This document shows, in pieces, positions 61,738 to 64,000 of a DNA stretch of 64,000 nucleotides. Position 1 is the stretch's first letter; each line of letters begins with the position of its first letter. The position numbers and the translations under genes are program-made. The stretch is from Candidatus Sumerlaeaceae bacterium (GTDB lineage: Bacteria > Sumerlaeota > Sumerlaeia > Sumerlaeales > Sumerlaeaceae): contig JAOAAY010000001.1 in the NCBI GenBank assembly GCA_026418615.1, positions 62,001 to 126,000 of the forward strand, written 5' to 3'. The notes below the pieces were generated by a model that ran no database searches, had not been told where the DNA came from, and saw only the letters and a program-made list of their open reading frames with translations.

Positions 61738-62058
61738 ATGGGTATGTTCAAGCGTTTTACTGACCAGCCGGCCGCCGACGCGGCACCCGACACCTCTGCG
61801 CCCGCTGCCGGCAACACGGCACCTGCGCCAGATGCCGATGTCCAATTCCGCGTACAGGCCATCATCAACGAGTTGCGCCCGTTCATCCAGGCTGACGGCG
61901 GAGACTGCGAACTGATCAAGGTCGAGGACGGCGTTGTGTATGTCCGCCTCGTGGGTTCATGCGTGGGGTGCCCGAGTTCGCTCGCGACTCTCAAGGGCGG
62001 TTTGGAAATGCGCATCAAAGAGGAAGTGCCCGAAGTCAGTTGCGTCGAGATGATCTGA
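61738..62058 (+). CDS. NifU C-terminal-domain iron-sulfur scaffold-like protein
   Basis: The 106-residue protein has a low-complexity Ala/Pro N-terminus (about 35 residues) and a NifU-C domain: 'INELRPFIQADGGDCELIKVEDGVVYVRLVGSCVGCPSSLATLKGGLEMRIKEEVPEV'. The CxxC pair binds a transient Fe-S cluster for delivery to apo-proteins (Nfu-type). GGAGG precedes the ATG. It lies 48 bp after the glycosyltransferase, though the functional link between them is unclear. Confidence 0.93.
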   Translation: MGMFKRFTDQPAADAAPDTSAPAAGNTAPAPDADVQFRVQAIINELRPFIQADGGDCELIKVEDGVVYVRLVGSCVGCPSSLATLKGGLEMRIKEEVPEVSCVEMI

Positions 62059-62066
62059 CCAGCCGG

Positions 62067-63140
62067 TTATGCACCGGCTACGATCGAGTCGAGGGCTGCA
62101 TGGAGGCGCGCAGCCAGCGCCTCTTCCGTAAACATTGTTTGGCGTAACTGCTGGGCTTCGAGGATTTTCCCCCTGAGTACGGGGTCAAAAATCATGGCCT
62201 GCGTTGCCTCGGCCACCACTGCGAGGTCAGCGTCTGAGATTACCAATCCCCCGTCGCCAACGATTTCGCGGACCGCACCATGATCGGCGGCCACTACGGG
62301 AACGCCGGCGAACATGGCTTCGCAAAGAGGCAGTCCGAAACCCTCGTGGCGACTCATGGACAGGTACACCCCGGCCCGCGCGAAGGCGTCCGCAAGATGT
62401 TGGCCGGTTTGGAGTCCGAGAAAATCAACACAATCGCCGGCCACCGATTTGGCGTACGCCTGCACGCGAGCGCTGTAATTTGACGCTTCCCCAGCGCCGC
62501 CGACGATCGTCAGCCGGCACTTGCTGCCCGTCGCTTGCTGAACCAAAGCAAATACGCGGACGACATCGTCCACAGCCTTGTGCGGCACAATGCGTCCCAC
62601 GAACAGAATGTTTTGAGGCACGGCTGATCCGCGGCGAACGGCGGCCGCAGCCAGCAGCCGGGCTCGGTCTTGCGAGATGCCGTAAGGGACCACTTGAACT
62701 TGTCTCGCGCCACGGCAGCGCAAGTCTTCCGCGCTGAATTCACTCGCGGCCAGCCACGCTCCGACATCCGCCGTCAGCCGGTCGAGTTGCAGCAAGCCTC
62801 GATGGGACCGGGCGGCCATGTCAGGCGCTTCAAGCAGCAAATCTGGCGGCGTGATGTTGTGGTAATAGACAGCCCGTAGACAGCCGCGCAGGCTGAGAAA
62901 TGTTTCGGCCGTTTCGTCACCGGTCGAGTGATGATACAGGACAAGAGACTCCGGCCCGGGCGCACCGAGATCGGAAATCGGGTATTCATGCAATCCGGGC
63001 CGACCTGTTCGGCGGGCCGCCAGAATAATCGCTTCTCTAAAACGCCCTGCGCAAATTTTCCGTACCAGTCGCGCGTAATCAGAGATGGCGTCCCCCTCGA
63101 CGAGCGACGGCACAAGTTGGATGAATCGGCTAATCTTCAT
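62067..63140 (-). CDS. GT4-family glycosyltransferase
   Basis: The 357-residue GT-B protein has 'NILFVGRIVPHKAVDDVVRVFALV' and the E-x7-E signature in 'SRHEGFGLPLCEAMFAGVPVVAADHGAVREIV'. The N-terminal half has 'VLYHHSTGDETAETFLSLRGCLRAVYYHNITPP', as in GT4 enzymes of EPS and lipopolysaccharide clusters. ATG 63140 ('MKISRFIQLVPSLVEGDAI') is chosen over an in-frame ATG at 63197 because the family begins there. It converges on the NifU-like gene, 8 bp apart. Confidence 0.9.
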   Translation of the reverse strand: MKISRFIQLVPSLVEGDAISDYARLVRKICAGRFREAIILAARRTGRPGLHEYPISDLGAPGPESLVLYHHSTGDETAETFLSLRGCLRAVYYHNITPPDLLLEAPDMAARSHRGLLQLDRLTADVGAWLAASEFSAEDLRCRGARQVQVVPYGISQDRARLLAAAAVRRGSAVPQNILFVGRIVPHKAVDDVVRVFALVQQATGSKCRLTIVGGAGEASNYSARVQAYAKSVAGDCVDFLGLQTGQHLADAFARAGVYLSMSRHEGFGLPLCEAMFAGVPVVAADHGAVREIVGDGGLVISDADLAVVAEATQAMIFDPVLRGKILEAQQLRQTMFTEEALAARLHAALDSIVAGA

Positions 63141-63465
63141 GCTTGATTCCAGCCACAGCGATCGTTGAAGAAGGAAAGCCAAGTGATTTAGCGACAAGGC
63201 GCGTGAGGCGATTCGGGGAGAAACGCCGGGTGCTGAGGTCGCAAAAACGGCGCGCGTGTTGGAAATCGAACGCGCTTTGTGAGCGCATTACGCCGTGGGT
63301 ACGCCGGACAAACAGGGGCCGGCTCCGCCAAGGCGAACGGTCAAGATGGCGCACGCCGGGAACAGAACATGCCCGTGACGGCTGCAGATGATCAAACGGG
63401 CTCCGGTGTCGCGCTAAGCACGATGCCGAAGACAAAGAATACCGGGGGCAATCCGGCAAACTAAG
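63141..63465. other. Intergenic region (325 bp) between divergent glycosyltransferase and RNase E/G genes
   Basis: No convincing gene is present; frames here are Arg-rich and lack motifs. It must hold the promoters of both divergent genes, but I could not identify hexamers with confidence. Confidence 0.5.
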
Positions 63466-64000
63466 ATGAAACGAGTCCTCATCAATGTCGAGGAACGCGA
63501 CCTTCGTATTGCGATCCTTGAAGACGACCAATTAACCGAACTTTACATTGAATCGTTAGACGATCGGACGATTCTCAACAACATATACAAGGGGCGGGTG
63601 GAAGGCGTAGTCCCCGGACTCAAGGCTGCGTTCGTTAACATCGGCCTCGAGCGCAATGCTTTCCTGCACTTTGACGATGTGCGGATGGATTTGCGCTACG
63701 CCCCGCCCGGCACACCGGGTGCGGTCGAGGTCGTTGTCCCGCCGCCGGCCGAGGCTGAAGACGAACTCGGTGATGAACCGCAGGACGCTCAGCCGCCTGC
63801 CCAGGCGAGTGCGGGTTCTCCGATGACGCCCGGCGATGTGGACGCCGAATTTCGCAAGCGCCGCCGCGGGCGCCGCGGAGGCCGCCGCCGGCAGGGCGAC
63901 CAGCAGGCTCAGATGCACCAAAATCGCAGACCCGACGCTGGCGGCCAGCAGCCGCAGCATGCGCAGGGCTCGGCCGACGGGCAGGGGCGGCGCCGGAAAA
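63466..64000 (+). CDS. Ribonuclease E/G, N-terminal part (3'-truncated by window edge)
   Basis: The frame starts 'MKRVLINVEERDLRIAILEDDQLTELYIE', the RNase E/G N-terminal RNase-H-like strand set. It then enters the S1 domain: 'NIYKGRVEGVVPGLKAAFVNIGLERNAFLHFDD'. At about residue 75 the S1 domain is interrupted by a long low-complexity insert. This is first Pro/Glu/Ala-rich, then has a strongly basic stretch ('KRRRGRRGGRRRQG') and a Gln/Gly-rich segment that runs to the window end. RNase E/G cleaves single-stranded RNA at 5'-monophosphate ends and processes rRNA. The catalytic domain lies beyond the window. Confidence 0.9.
   Translation, partial: MKRVLINVEERDLRIAILEDDQLTELYIESLDDRTILNNIYKGRVEGVVPGLKAAFVNIGLERNAFLHFDDVRMDLRYAPPGTPGAVEVVVPPPAEAEDELGDEPQDAQPPAQASAGSPMTPGDVDAEFRKRRRGRRGGRRRQGDQQAQMHQNRRPDAGGQQPQHAQGSADGQGRRRK

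Overview
This 64 kb window is GC-rich bacterial chromosome with dense coding, many overlapping start/stop codons and no phage, insertion sequence or CRISPR array that I could see. No gene in it is diagnostic of a phylum. A stand-alone prepilin-like protein with an 'FTLIELL' leader, several secreted carbohydrate-active enzymes, SMC partners ScpA/ScpB and polysaccharide genes together suggest an uncultured Gram-negative candidate-phylum bacterium (Sumerlaeota, Hydrogenedentota or Lentisphaerota-like). That assignment is a low-confidence inference.

The centre of interest is 6815-27345: eight same-strand genes packed with gaps of 64 bp or less, several of them overlapping. The first three encode a PUFA-synthase-type iterative fatty acid/polyketide machine: PfaD enoyl reductase, a KS-AT-ACPx3-KR-DH protein, and a KS-CLF-AT-DH-DH protein. 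The next four are a complete olefin pathway (oleA, oleB, oleC, oleD), which joins two fatty acyl chains head-to-head, reduces the product, closes a beta-lactone and decarboxylates it to a long-chain alkene. The last gene is an Sfp-type phosphopantetheinyl transferase that can activate the ACP domains. The simplest reading is one self-contained operon that makes a polyunsaturated acyl chain and turns it directly into a very long polyunsaturated hydrocarbon. In Shewanella the same two pathways cooperate (hentriacontanonaene), but from separate loci.

Layout by region. 1-4092: end of a class A PBP, then a leftward group of thpR, a STAS protein, tRNA-Leu, a Tp34/P19-like exported protein and enolase. 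4337-6666: corrinoid protein, UroD-family methyltransferase and nitroreductase. 6815-27345: the pfa-ole operon. 27355-32635: secreted pullulanase and clpB, leftward. 32793-34013: trpB. 33979-38469: a leftward set of glycoside hydrolase, PGRP-type amidase, small lipoprotein and a large protein of unknown function. 38607-43641: EamA transporter, family-4 uracil-DNA glycosylase, two convergent tRNAs, a pseudouridine synthase, two small lipoproteins with a strong terminator, and pyrB. 43759-54598: surface-polysaccharide region with a polyprenyl-phosphate sugar transferase, two O-antigen-ligase-like proteins, a prepilin-like gene, xseB, an amidohydrolase, an oligopeptide ABC ATPase and a site-2 protease. 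54598-57282: trpS-scpA-scpB. 57290-64000: macro-domain protein, rhomboid protease with a long C-terminal extension, two GT4 glycosyltransferases around a NifU-like protein, and the start of an RNase E/G gene.

Functions are read from motifs by eye. No database search was possible, so family names rest on recognised signatures.
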